A stretch of DNA of 6,064 nucleotides, taken from assembly GCA_026014515.1 (NCBI GenBank), contig JAOZIG010000032.1:1-6064 (forward strand). Direction: 5' to 3'. The notes under the pieces were generated by a model. The model worked only from the letters and a program-made list of their open reading frames with translations. It had not been told where the DNA came from and searched no databases. The stretch is from Candidatus Bathyarchaeota archaeon. GTDB lineage: Archaea > Thermoproteota > Bathyarchaeia > TCS64. Below are positions 1-5,293 of the stretch, in pieces; the stretch's first letter is position 1, and each line of letters opens with the position of its first letter. Made by a program: the position numbers and the translations under genes.

Positions 1-696
1 GCTGTTGAGGATATCAACGCTGGGCTTCACGCTGTAATCAGTATACTCGCTGCGTTACATGTACGTGACCAGACAGGCGTAGGACAATACATTGATCTCT
101 CGATGCTGGACGCGGGGGTAACTTGGATGACCTATATGGCTGGGAACTATTTCGCTACGGGTAACGTGCCTAAGCGGATGGGTGCGGCTCATCCGAGTAT
201 CGTGCCTTATCAGAGCTTCAAGACTGGAGACAACAAGTATCTCCTAGTTGCAGCGGGTAATGACAGGCTCTACAAGATGCTCTGTGAAACCGTTGGTAAA
301 CCTGAGCTTGTTACTGATCCAGATTACCTCACAAATGATGACAGAGTTGCTCACAGGAAAGTACTCATACCAATACTGGAGGCTGCTCTAATGGAGAAGC
401 CCAGAGACTATTGGCTTGATAAACTACGGGAGAAAGGGTTCCCATGTGCACCGGTCTACACTATTGATGAGGTGTTTAGTGACCCACAGGTACAGCATCG
501 TGATATGGTTGTGGAGATGGATCACCCGTCCGCGGGCAAGATCAAACAGATAGGCACACCATTCAAGTTATCCGAGTCCAAGACCAAGCTAACCACTCCT
601 CCACCCGAGGTAGGGCAACATACGGAGGAGATTTTGGCTGAAATCGGGTACTCCGTTGATGAGATCAAGGCTCTCCGCGATAATGGAGTAGTCTAA
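1..696 (+). CDS. Class III (CaiB/BaiF family) CoA-transferase, C-terminal part, 5' end outside the window
   Basis: The frame is open from base 1 and gives 231 visible residues ending at TAA 694-696; the family is usually near 400 residues, so roughly the N-terminal 40% is missing. Near the start, GLHAVISILAALHVRDQTGVGQ followed by YIDLSMLDA is the hallmark of family III CoA-transferases, which move CoA between carboxylic acids or, in the racemase branch, act on 2-methylacyl-CoA. Residues EDINAG (visible residues 3-8) align by eye with GDSNTG around Asp169 of formyl-CoA transferase, so the Asp at bases 10-12 is probably the catalytic one. The C-terminal half has the usual small domain and return segment (PCAPVYTIDEVFSDPQVQHRDMV). 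The substrate cannot be told from this fragment. The internal ATG at 103 lies inside the conserved motif and is not the start. A T-rich stretch follows the stop. The family call is firm; substrate and racemase-versus-transferase remain open. Confidence 0.93.
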   Translation, partial: AVEDINAGLHAVISILAALHVRDQTGVGQYIDLSMLDAGVTWMTYMAGNYFATGNVPKRMGAAHPSIVPYQSFKTGDNKYLLVAAGNDRLYKMLCETVGKPELVTDPDYLTNDDRVAHRKVLIPILEAALMEKPRDYWLDKLREKGFPCAPVYTIDEVFSDPQVQHRDMVVEMDHPSAGKIKQIGTPFKLSESKTKLTTPPPEVGQHTEEILAEIGYSVDEIKALRDNGVV

Positions 697-699
697 CCC

Positions 700-711
700 T
701 CTTTTTCTTTT
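700..711 (+). terminator. T-rich terminator after the CoA-transferase gene
   Basis: A pyrimidine run with T5 and T4 blocks begins four bases after the CoA-transferase stop and has no stem before it. Archaeal RNA polymerase commonly terminates at such T-tracts without a hairpin. The next gene appears to have its own TATA box just downstream, which fits transcription stopping here. The call rests only on composition and position. Confidence 0.5.
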
Positions 712-718
712 CATGAGA

Positions 719-728
719 TTTATTATAT
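719..728 (+). promoter_or_regulatory. TATA box for the membrane/ATPase fusion gene
   Basis: TTTATTATAT is centred about 27 bases before the ATG at 751, the normal distance from an archaeal TATA box to the transcription start. The mRNA would therefore begin at or next to the ATG, i.e. leaderless. No Shine-Dalgarno sequence is present before the ATG. Confidence 0.6.
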
Positions 729-750
729 GGTGACGCATCTAGCAGGGTAG

Positions 751-2679
751 ATGCCGTTAACACCCTACCATGTAGGGCCGGCGCTCCTGGTAGCCCTCCT
801 ACTGTACCCGTTGCTGGATATCCCAACTTTCCTAGTGGCGAATGTTATACTGGACTTGGAGCCCTTGGCGGTGTTTTTAGGGTTAGTAAACTGGTCTCTT
901 CACGGAGTCTTCCACAGTTTAACCGTGGGTACGATTGTTGCCCTAGTTTTGGCTGGTATCATGTATCTTATCCGGGGTTTTGTTCCCGGGATTAGTATCG
1001 GTAGAACCGAGCCAAGAGAGTATACTATCAAGGAATACATCATCACATCGGTTTCCGGTGTCTGGCTGCATATCTTGATGGATGCTTTCATGTACAATGA
1101 TCTTAACCTGTTCTACCCGATTCAGTGGAATCCACTCGTTGGTGTATTGCCAGCTCAGGCTGTCATAAACATCTGTCTGATATCTCTACCAGTCGCGTTC
1201 ATTATCTATCTCATCAGAACAACGGTGCTTACTTGGCTATCCCCCAGAAAAGAAACCCAAGTTAAAGAAGAGACGCCTCAGATTGAGGGAATCCCTGAGA
1301 ACGAGCCATACATCATATACTATGATCCAGAATCAGTGGAATCAGAGAACACATCTGATCCTGAGCCAGTTGTTGAGCCGGAACCAGAACCTATCCCTAA
1401 GCCTATACCTGAACCAGTCTATACGCCGCCAGTAATCAATGAACCACCATCACAAGATGAACTGATAACCAACGAGATACAACCAGAAATCGTAATAGGC
1501 GTTGACAAGACCCCGGTTCAATGGGGGATAATCGGGAAAAGCGGAATAGACAAGGTAGCTGTAGACTTGAACGAGCCCCATATCGTGTTTGTCTGTGGAA
1601 AACAGGGGAGCGGTAAGGGCTATAGTATTGGTGTCATCACGGAGATGCTTCTCTCAAAGACCATCCCCAAGATTAGCCAAGTTAAGAAACCGGCTACTGT
1701 GATTGTTTTCCATAAGCCTCGTGAGGATACAAGGTCAGAGTTCTGGAGCATAATCGATCCAAACCTGAACATTGGTGAGGTTCAGGTGCTGAAAGATGAG
1801 TATGGGGTTGCTCCTAGGCGGGTTATTGATGCGAACAAGTTCAGGATATTCATTGATCCCTTTGTCTATGAGAATGAGCGTACTCGTTTTGAGGAAGACT
1901 ATGGCACCAAGGCGTATCCTATTGCCATTAATCCCTCAAGGTTGACCGCTGAGGACTGGCCCTATGTATTGAGCATCGGTCGTAAGAGCGGTAGCATGTA
2001 TGTCAAGAAGATATTCCAGATAATCAAGAAGACCCAATACGATGACGATTTTGGGTTGGACAAGATAAGACGATATATCGATGCCAGTGATTTGAACCCT
2101 AACCAGAAGGGCTTTGCCAGTATGAGGCTGGAGACACTTGAGGATTATCTCAATGGTGGAGATTTCCTGCGTAATTTACTGGTTGGTGGCGTGAATATCT
2201 TTGATCTTCGTAAGATTATGATGGAGCCCGATGATATCTTCAGCGTCATGATGCTGGTCATCAGCAGCCTATTGAATGATACAAGGACCGAGCGTGAACA
2301 GTTCGTGTTTGTTATCAACGAGGCTCACGATTACCTACGTAAGGGTTTGAGCAAGGAGTTCACAGACTACATTAATTATCTGATTAGAAAGAAGCGTCAC
2401 GCTGGGACATGGCTGATGCTGGATACTCACTTCCCAGAGGATGTTGACCCCAAGGTAATCAAGGGCAGCGACATCAAGATATTCCACAAGTCAGACGTAA
2501 TCAGCAGTAACCTATTGAAGCAGATAGTCGAGGGAACCCCAATTCCTCCACATCATCTTGAGACTGGGCAGTCGATTATCAGGGCGGATAAATCGAATCT
2601 TGGTCCTGATTCTGTGTTGATTGTTCAGGTGCGTCCAAGGTTGACGCATCACGGTGGCGCTACCAAGACCGCTGTATAG
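751..2679 (+). CDS. Membrane-anchored HerA-like ATPase: YdjM/DUF457-like membrane domain fused to a DUF87-type P-loop motor
   Basis: This is a 642-residue fusion protein. Residues 1-163 are hydrophobic, with about 4 membrane segments (roughly 9-45, 56-75, 97-115 and 130-160). They carry the His/Asp pattern of YdjM/DUF457-type 'metal-dependent hydrolases': TPYHVGPALL (H7), DLEP (D35, E37), HGVFH (H51, H55) and HILMD (H107, D111). Residues 165-245 are an acidic, proline-rich linker. Residues 250-642 form a HerA/FtsK-superfamily ATPase: P-loop GKQGSGKG (283-290), Walker B-like VFVINEAH (519-526) with glutamate E524, basic segment IRKKRHAG (545-552), sensor-like LDTHFPEDVD (557-566), and a C-terminal VRPRLTHHGG typical of archaeal DUF87 proteins. 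The motor probably works on nucleic acid at the membrane; the substrate is unknown. The usual Walker A Ser/Thr is G290 and the Walker B Asp is N523. An in-frame TAG sits immediately before ATG 751, so this is the earliest start. Domain calls come from motifs read by eye. Confidence 0.88.
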   Translation: MPLTPYHVGPALLVALLLYPLLDIPTFLVANVILDLEPLAVFLGLVNWSLHGVFHSLTVGTIVALVLAGIMYLIRGFVPGISIGRTEPREYTIKEYIITSVSGVWLHILMDAFMYNDLNLFYPIQWNPLVGVLPAQAVINICLISLPVAFIIYLIRTTVLTWLSPRKETQVKEETPQIEGIPENEPYIIYYDPESVESENTSDPEPVVEPEPEPIPKPIPEPVYTPPVINEPPSQDELITNEIQPEIVIGVDKTPVQWGIIGKSGIDKVAVDLNEPHIVFVCGKQGSGKGYSIGVITEMLLSKTIPKISQVKKPATVIVFHKPREDTRSEFWSIIDPNLNIGEVQVLKDEYGVAPRRVIDANKFRIFIDPFVYENERTRFEEDYGTKAYPIAINPSRLTAEDWPYVLSIGRKSGSMYVKKIFQIIKKTQYDDDFGLDKIRRYIDASDLNPNQKGFASMRLETLEDYLNGGDFLRNLLVGGVNIFDLRKIMMEPDDIFSVMMLVISSLLNDTRTEREQFVFVINEAHDYLRKGLSKEFTDYINYLIRKKRHAGTWLMLDTHFPEDVDPKVIKGSDIKIFHKSDVISSNLLKQIVEGTPIPPHHLETGQSIIRADKSNLGPDSVLIVQVRPRLTHHGGATKTAV

Positions 2680-2684
2680 TAAAT
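2675..2684 (+). promoter_or_regulatory. Weak TATA-like element before the M28 peptidase gene
   Basis: TATAGTAAAT overlaps the end of the ATPase gene and is centred about 20 bases before the GTG at 2700 and 35 before the alternative ATG at 2715. Neither distance is ideal, so the peptidase may instead be read through from the ATPase gene 20 bases upstream. The evidence is weak. Confidence 0.3.
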
Positions 2685-2699
2685 CTTTTCCAGATAATT

Positions 2700-4025
2700 G
2701 TGTCTATTAGGTTCATGGAAACCTTATTTGATGGTAAAAAAGCGTTCAAGCACATCGAGAAACTTGCAGTAGAGATAGGTGCAAGACCCGGTGGAAGCCC
2801 AGAGGACAAACAAGCAGCCGATTATATCAAAGGCTACTTTGAGTCACTGGGGCTAAAGACATGGACACAGGAGTTCACAATTAAGACCGGTCACACAACA
2901 CATCAGTCTCTTGATGTCATCAAACCCTACAAGAAATCGATCACATGCGAAGGTTTGTCACTTATCGGACAAACTGGACCAGAAGGCATCGAGGGTGAAC
3001 TAGTCTATATTGAGACCACGGACGAGGAGTATCTAACCCCTGAGATCACTGGCAAGATTGTGGTCACGAATGGTGTTCAGAGGAAGAACCTTGACTTGAT
3101 CCAGAAGATGAAGCCCAAGGGGTTTATCCTGATTGAGCGACACCCAAGGGTACTGCCTAAACACTTCTGGGGACAGTTCCCGAAGAACAAGGACTATGGT
3201 AACTATCCCTCTGTACGGATCAGCTTTGAAGATGGACTGAGTCTCCTCAAGGATGGAGCAACCCACGTAAAGATAGTTGTTCAGTCTGAGCGATACGAGA
3301 AACAAACCCAGAACGTCGTCGCTGAACTGAAAGGCACACTAAAACCAGAGGAAATAGTGGTTGTAGGAGGACACTACGATACTGTACCCGATGTAAGAGG
3401 CGCCAGCGATAACGCTGGTGGAACATCTATCGCCATGGAGCTAGCACGCGTCTTCAAAGAAAAGGGCAGCAAACGAACCCTAAGATTCGTGGCTTGGGGC
3501 AGTGAGGAGATGGGACTGGATGGTAGTAACTTGTACGCTAAGAAGCTCAAGGAAGCTGATAAAGAGGCTAAGGAGAAGGACAAGGAGGCTAATACTGAGC
3601 TTGATAACACGAAACTCTGTGTGAACCTTGATGTACATGGTGCGTTGCTGGGTACGAATAATGTGTATGTGATTGGTGAATCGATTCTGACTCATAGTGT
3701 TAAGCTGTTGAGTAAGGAGTCTGGTATCGTCTTTGATGTAAAAGAAGATGTGTACAGCAGCGATGGTACTCCCTTCTCTGCGGTGGGCATACCTAGCGTC
3801 AGCTTCAGCCGTGATAGTGGTATCAATATTATGATGCACAGTGTCGAGGATATCATCGAGTATCTGAGCCCAGATGCTTTGGAGAGGCAGGGTAGGTTTG
3901 TTGAGACTTGGATGACCCGGTATATCAGTGAGGGCTCGGTTTTCCCGTTCCCACATACGGTTCCTGAGGCTTTGATGAAGAAGATCGAGGACTATTATGC
4001 CCGGTGGAAGGAGCCCCTTCCATAA
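2700..4025 (+). CDS. M28 family zinc aminopeptidase with PA-like insert, cytoplasmic
   Basis: This encodes a 441-residue co-catalytic dizinc peptidase that removes N-terminal residues from peptides. All expected residues can be seen: H225 and D227 in GGHYDTV, bridging D237 in ASDNAGG, general base E269 and ligand E270 in GSEEMG, D311 in NLDVHG, and H380 in MMHSVEDI. Residues 1-70 form the leading part of the catalytic domain (ARPGGSPEDKQAADYI is typical). About 80-200 look like a protease-associated (PA) type insert (GELVYI, GKIVVTNG, KPKGFILIE). There is no signal peptide or membrane segment, so it is probably cytoplasmic and acts in peptide turnover. A highly charged Lys/Glu/Asp insertion at about 282-303 lies between the E270 and D311 motifs. 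The GTG at 2700 is taken as the start; ATG 2715 (residue 6) is the alternative and would remove five residues without touching a motif. Substrate preference is unknown. Confidence 0.92.
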   Translation: MSIRFMETLFDGKKAFKHIEKLAVEIGARPGGSPEDKQAADYIKGYFESLGLKTWTQEFTIKTGHTTHQSLDVIKPYKKSITCEGLSLIGQTGPEGIEGELVYIETTDEEYLTPEITGKIVVTNGVQRKNLDLIQKMKPKGFILIERHPRVLPKHFWGQFPKNKDYGNYPSVRISFEDGLSLLKDGATHVKIVVQSERYEKQTQNVVAELKGTLKPEEIVVVGGHYDTVPDVRGASDNAGGTSIAMELARVFKEKGSKRTLRFVAWGSEEMGLDGSNLYAKKLKEADKEAKEKDKEANTELDNTKLCVNLDVHGALLGTNNVYVIGESILTHSVKLLSKESGIVFDVKEDVYSSDGTPFSAVGIPSVSFSRDSGINIMMHSVEDIIEYLSPDALERQGRFVETWMTRYISEGSVFPFPHTVPEALMKKIEDYYARWKEPLP

Positions 4026-4050
4026 TCACTACCACTATTCTATCATACCA

Positions 4051-4058
4051 TTATATAC
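4051..4058 (+). promoter_or_regulatory. TATA-like box in the gap before the first winged-helix gene
   Basis: TTATATAC is the strongest TATA match by eye between 4026 and 4131, but it predicts a transcript starting near 4080, about 50 bases before any good start codon. It may be a second promoter giving a leader, a promoter for a short RNA, or chance in AT-rich sequence. Confidence 0.3.
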
Positions 4059-4100
4059 ACGGGTTTTAGATCACGAATAGCTAACATAACTAAACAATCC

Positions 4101-4109
4101 TTTTTATCA
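4101..4109 (+). promoter_or_regulatory. TATA box placing transcription start at the TTG codon 4132
   Basis: TTTTTATCA is centred about 27 bases before TTG 4132. A start there gives a leaderless mRNA and places the nearby ATG at 4118 upstream of the transcript. The same core (TTTTATCA) occurs at the same distance before the minus-strand gene starting at 5555, which supports its role. Confidence 0.55.
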
Positions 4110-4131
4110 AATAAGCCATGAAACGCCTGAA

Positions 4132-4416
4132 TTGAGCGCCAGAAGATCCAAGTTTCAGCTGTCCGTTGAGGTCTTAGAATGCATAAAGTCAGGTGAGGCT
4201 AAGCCGACACGTATCATGTATAACTGTAACCTCAGCTGGAAGAGTCTGAAGGATATTCTCGAAAACCTCACCGATCAGGGTTTGCTTGAGGAGACTGTTG
4301 TTCAAGGCAAGAAACGCTCGAAACGCCAGTATGATATTACCTTGAAAGGCGAGAATGTGCTCAAGTATTATCGTATGGTAAGCGGCTTGATCGAAGTCGA
4401 AGGTTTGAGAGATTAA
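4132..4416 (+). CDS. Small winged-helix DNA-binding protein (HTH_45 / ArnR1-like type)
   Basis: This encodes a 94-residue, Lys/Arg-rich protein matching a common archaeal winged-helix pattern: a first helix (FQLSVEVLECIKSG, 8-21), KPTRIMYNCNLSWKSLKDILENLTDQGLL (24-52) covering the helix-turn-helix and recognition helix, then a wing (EETVVQGKKRSKRQYDITLKG, 53-73) and a C-terminal helix (ENVLKYYRMVSGL). The PTRIMY...LSW...L and Y.IT.KG signatures are those of HTH_45-like regulators, so it is probably a DNA-binding transcription regulator; its target is unknown. The start is TTG at 4132, the only usable in-frame start before the conserved region, supported by a TATA box about 27 bases upstream. 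The ATG at 4118 is in another frame and ends after five codons, with its TGA overlapping this TTG. No ligand domain is fused. Confidence 0.85.
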   Translation: MSARRSKFQLSVEVLECIKSGEAKPTRIMYNCNLSWKSLKDILENLTDQGLLEETVVQGKKRSKRQYDITLKGENVLKYYRMVSGLIEVEGLRD

Positions 4417-4464
4417 TCTCCCACCATATTTTCAATAAATAACTGTCCCAATGGTGTATAGTTA

Positions 4465-4491
4465 CTAGATTATTTTCTAGACTAGGTTTTT
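4465..4491 (+). terminator. Possible hairpin plus T5 terminator between convergent winged-helix genes
   Basis: CTAGA (4465-4469) and TCTAG (4476-4480) can form a 5-bp stem with a 6-base loop, followed seven bases later by T5 (4487-4491). It lies about 50 bases after the plus-strand stop and overlaps the 3' end of the convergent minus-strand gene. The stem is weak, and the T-tract alone could suffice in archaea. Confidence 0.35.
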
Positions 4492-4749
4492 GTCAATGTA
4501 GGCGAATATTTCATCGAGCCTCGTAGGGTCTGCGTATATGGTGTATCGTGAGGTTTTTACTATTAATCCTTGTTTTGCTAGTTCATTGATGCAGTTTGTT
4601 ACCTTTTTCCCATTTCGTTTAATCTTATTCTGAATGAAACTTCTCATCTGATCAATGGGGATATGGTATGCTCCAAACGCATTTGAGTTAACGAGTCTGT
4701 TCAGTACATCTGCTTTTATCTGGTTATCAGAAAAAGCCTTTTTAACCAA
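4477..4749 (-). CDS. Small basic winged-helix protein, putative transcription regulator
   Basis: This encodes a 90-residue basic protein with a plausible winged-helix fold: helix 1 IKADVLNRLVNSN (11-23), helix 2 IDQMRSFIQNKI (32-43), recognition helix GKKVTNCINELAKQG (47-61), and a beta wing LIVKTSRYTIYAD (62-74), then a short helix (RLDEIFAYID). This resembles many small archaeal HTH proteins, but I cannot name a family. The start is TTG at 4749: reading back, the frame meets a TAA with no ATG or GTG in between, and TTTACTAATA (4772-4781, minus) sits about 27 bases upstream, fitting a leaderless transcript. It is divergent from the regulator at 4865 across a 115-base gap and convergent with the one ending at 4416. 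DNA binding is inferred from fold and charge only. Confidence 0.75.
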   Translation of the reverse strand: MVKKAFSDNQIKADVLNRLVNSNAFGAYHIPIDQMRSFIQNKIKRNGKKVTNCINELAKQGLIVKTSRYTIYADPTRLDEIFAYIDKNLV

Positions 4750-4771
4750 ATAAAGTTCACTAAGTATACCT

Positions 4772-4781
4772 TATTAGTAAA
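4772..4781 (-). promoter_or_regulatory. TATA box for the minus-strand winged-helix gene
   Basis: On the minus strand this reads TTTACTAATA, centred about 27 bases before TTG 4749. Its position supports both the TTG start and leaderless expression. The surrounding sequence is AT-rich, so chance occurrence is possible. Confidence 0.45.
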
Positions 4782-4814
4782 CTATTAATACTTTGCTAGT
4801 TAATAACCTAACTG

Positions 4815-4834
4815 TAGACCTACACGTAGGTCTA
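4815..4834. promoter_or_regulatory. Perfect 9+9 inverted repeat, candidate operator of the divergent regulators
   Basis: TAGACCTAC (4815-4823) and GTAGGTCTA (4826-4834) are exact reverse complements with a 2-base spacer. The element lies in the gap between two divergent winged-helix genes, 31-50 bases before ATG 4865. Its right arm touches the TATA-like TATGTATC at 4833-4840, so a bound dimer would block TBP/TFB access. This is the arrangement expected of an autorepressor, most likely the 4865 product. Who binds it is inference. Confidence 0.65.
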
Positions 4835-4840
4835 TGTATC
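4833..4840 (+). promoter_or_regulatory. TATA-like box for the winged-helix gene at 4865, overlapping the operator
   Basis: TATGTATC is centred about 28 bases before ATG 4865. Its first two bases are the end of the inverted repeat, and the repeat's right arm occupies the BRE position. The match to a TATA consensus is moderate; the spacing is good. Confidence 0.45.
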
Positions 4841-4864
4841 GGGTAATAGAGTGAACCTAGGAAC

Positions 4865-5206
4865 ATGTACAAAGAAAATAGAAAATCAGTAATATTGACC
4901 CTATTCGGGTCAAGCCCTAAGACCAGAATACTGGACCTGTTCATAGATAATCCATTGTTTGAGTTCTCGAAAAACGAGATCATTGAGGCTCTGGGGATGG
5001 CTAAGAGTACACTCTACGCTGTTTTGCCTGAGTTGGAGAAAGAAGGTATAATCGTGGAGACAAGGCAGATCGGTAAAGCATCATTATACCGTCTAAATAA
5101 TGAATCCCCTGTGGTTCACGAGTTCAAAAACCTGATCAGAGCATATGTAAGAGAATCAGCAAAATCAAACATAGTTGAGGAAACTAAACTAGTTATCGCT
5201 AAATAA
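4865..5206 (+). CDS. Winged-helix transcription regulator (archaeal ArsR/MarR-like), probable autorepressor
   Basis: This encodes a 113-residue protein. LTLFGSSPKTRILDLFIDNPLFEFS (11-35) is the characteristic start of a widespread archaeal winged-helix family. KNEIIEALGMAKSTLYAVLPELEKEG (36-61) holds the helix-turn-helix, with recognition helix around AKSTLYAVLPELEKEG, and IIVETRQIGKASLYRLN (62-78) is the wing. The tail (SPVVHEFKNLIRAYVRESAKS) is helical and probably dimerises. It lacks a ligand-binding domain and has no Cys cluster, so metal sensing of the ArsR kind is unlikely. ATG 4865 fits both the TATA-like box about 28 bases upstream and the conserved N-terminus. The perfect inverted repeat at 4815-4834 is its likely binding site, implying self-repression and perhaps control of the divergent gene at 4749. 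The regulated function beyond itself is not visible. Confidence 0.85.
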   Translation: MYKENRKSVILTLFGSSPKTRILDLFIDNPLFEFSKNEIIEALGMAKSTLYAVLPELEKEGIIVETRQIGKASLYRLNNESPVVHEFKNLIRAYVRESAKSNIVEETKLVIAK

Positions 5207-5209
5207 CTA

Positions 5210-5293
5210 CTATGGCTTTTCAAATTCTGCTGCTGATTCATCATCCTGAAAATCGTCAGGATATGCAATGATAATTTGTAGTTTCATCGTCAT
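5210..5293 (-). other. Alternative-frame 3' extension of the 5256-5555 gene, possibly its true C-terminus or a small separate ORF
   Basis: Directly after the A7 run at 5293-5299 (T7 on the plus strand), the minus strand opens another frame of 27 codons, beginning with ATG 5293 (MTMKLQIIIAYPDDF) and ending with an acidic tail and TAG at 5210-5212. Reading A6 instead of A7 would join it to the upstream gene and replace that gene's last 12 residues. Its hydrophobic strand plus acidic tail looks more protein-like than the Cys/His/Thr-rich end it would replace. It stops just 3 bases from the convergent gene's stop at 5206. It could be a sequencing indel, a slippage product, or a separate tiny ORF. 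Confidence 0.45.
5243..5262. repeat. 7-bp inverted repeat at convergent gene ends
   Basis: ATCCTGA (5243-5249) and TCAGGAT (5256-5262) are perfect reverse complements separated by six bases. The repeat covers the nominal stop (5256-5258) of the minus-strand gene and lies 37 bases after the stop of the convergent plus-strand gene. It may form an mRNA 3' hairpin. No T-tract follows directly on either strand, so a terminator role is unproven, and if the frame really continues to 5210 it is inside coding sequence. Confidence 0.4.

Noticed and set aside
103..105. ATG 103 as start of the CoA-transferase
   Set aside because: The frame is open to base 1 and the conserved AALHVRDQTGVGQ motif lies before this ATG, so it is an internal methionine.
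900..1097. 65-residue minus-strand open frame
   Set aside because: It lies inside the membrane domain of the fusion gene on the opposite strand, shows no recognisable motif, and is a shadow of real coding sequence.
3033..3610. Minus-strand open frames (3033-3305 and 3374-3610) opposite the peptidase
   Set aside because: They lie opposite conserved M28 sequence; the Ser/Leu repeats come from antisense reading of GAG/AAG codons, not from a real protein.
3480..3956. 158-residue minus-strand open frame
   Set aside because: It is antisense to the motif-bearing part of the M28 peptidase, and its low-complexity Leu/Ser stretch is the reverse of the Lys/Glu-rich insertion.
751..4025. HerA-NurA DNA-end resection or a phage-defence operon
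   Set aside because: No NurA, Mre11/Rad50, nuclease or other defence partner is next to the ATPase; the adjacent gene is an ordinary M28 peptidase, so a defence claim is not supported.
4118..4135. ATG 4118 as a gene start
   Set aside because: It ends after five codons and lies upstream of the transcript start predicted by the TATA box at 4101-4109; kept only as a note on possible leader control.
4774..4983. 69-residue minus-strand open frame across the divergent gap
   Set aside because: It overlaps the inverted repeat and the 5' end of the clearly real winged-helix gene on the plus strand, and has no family signature.
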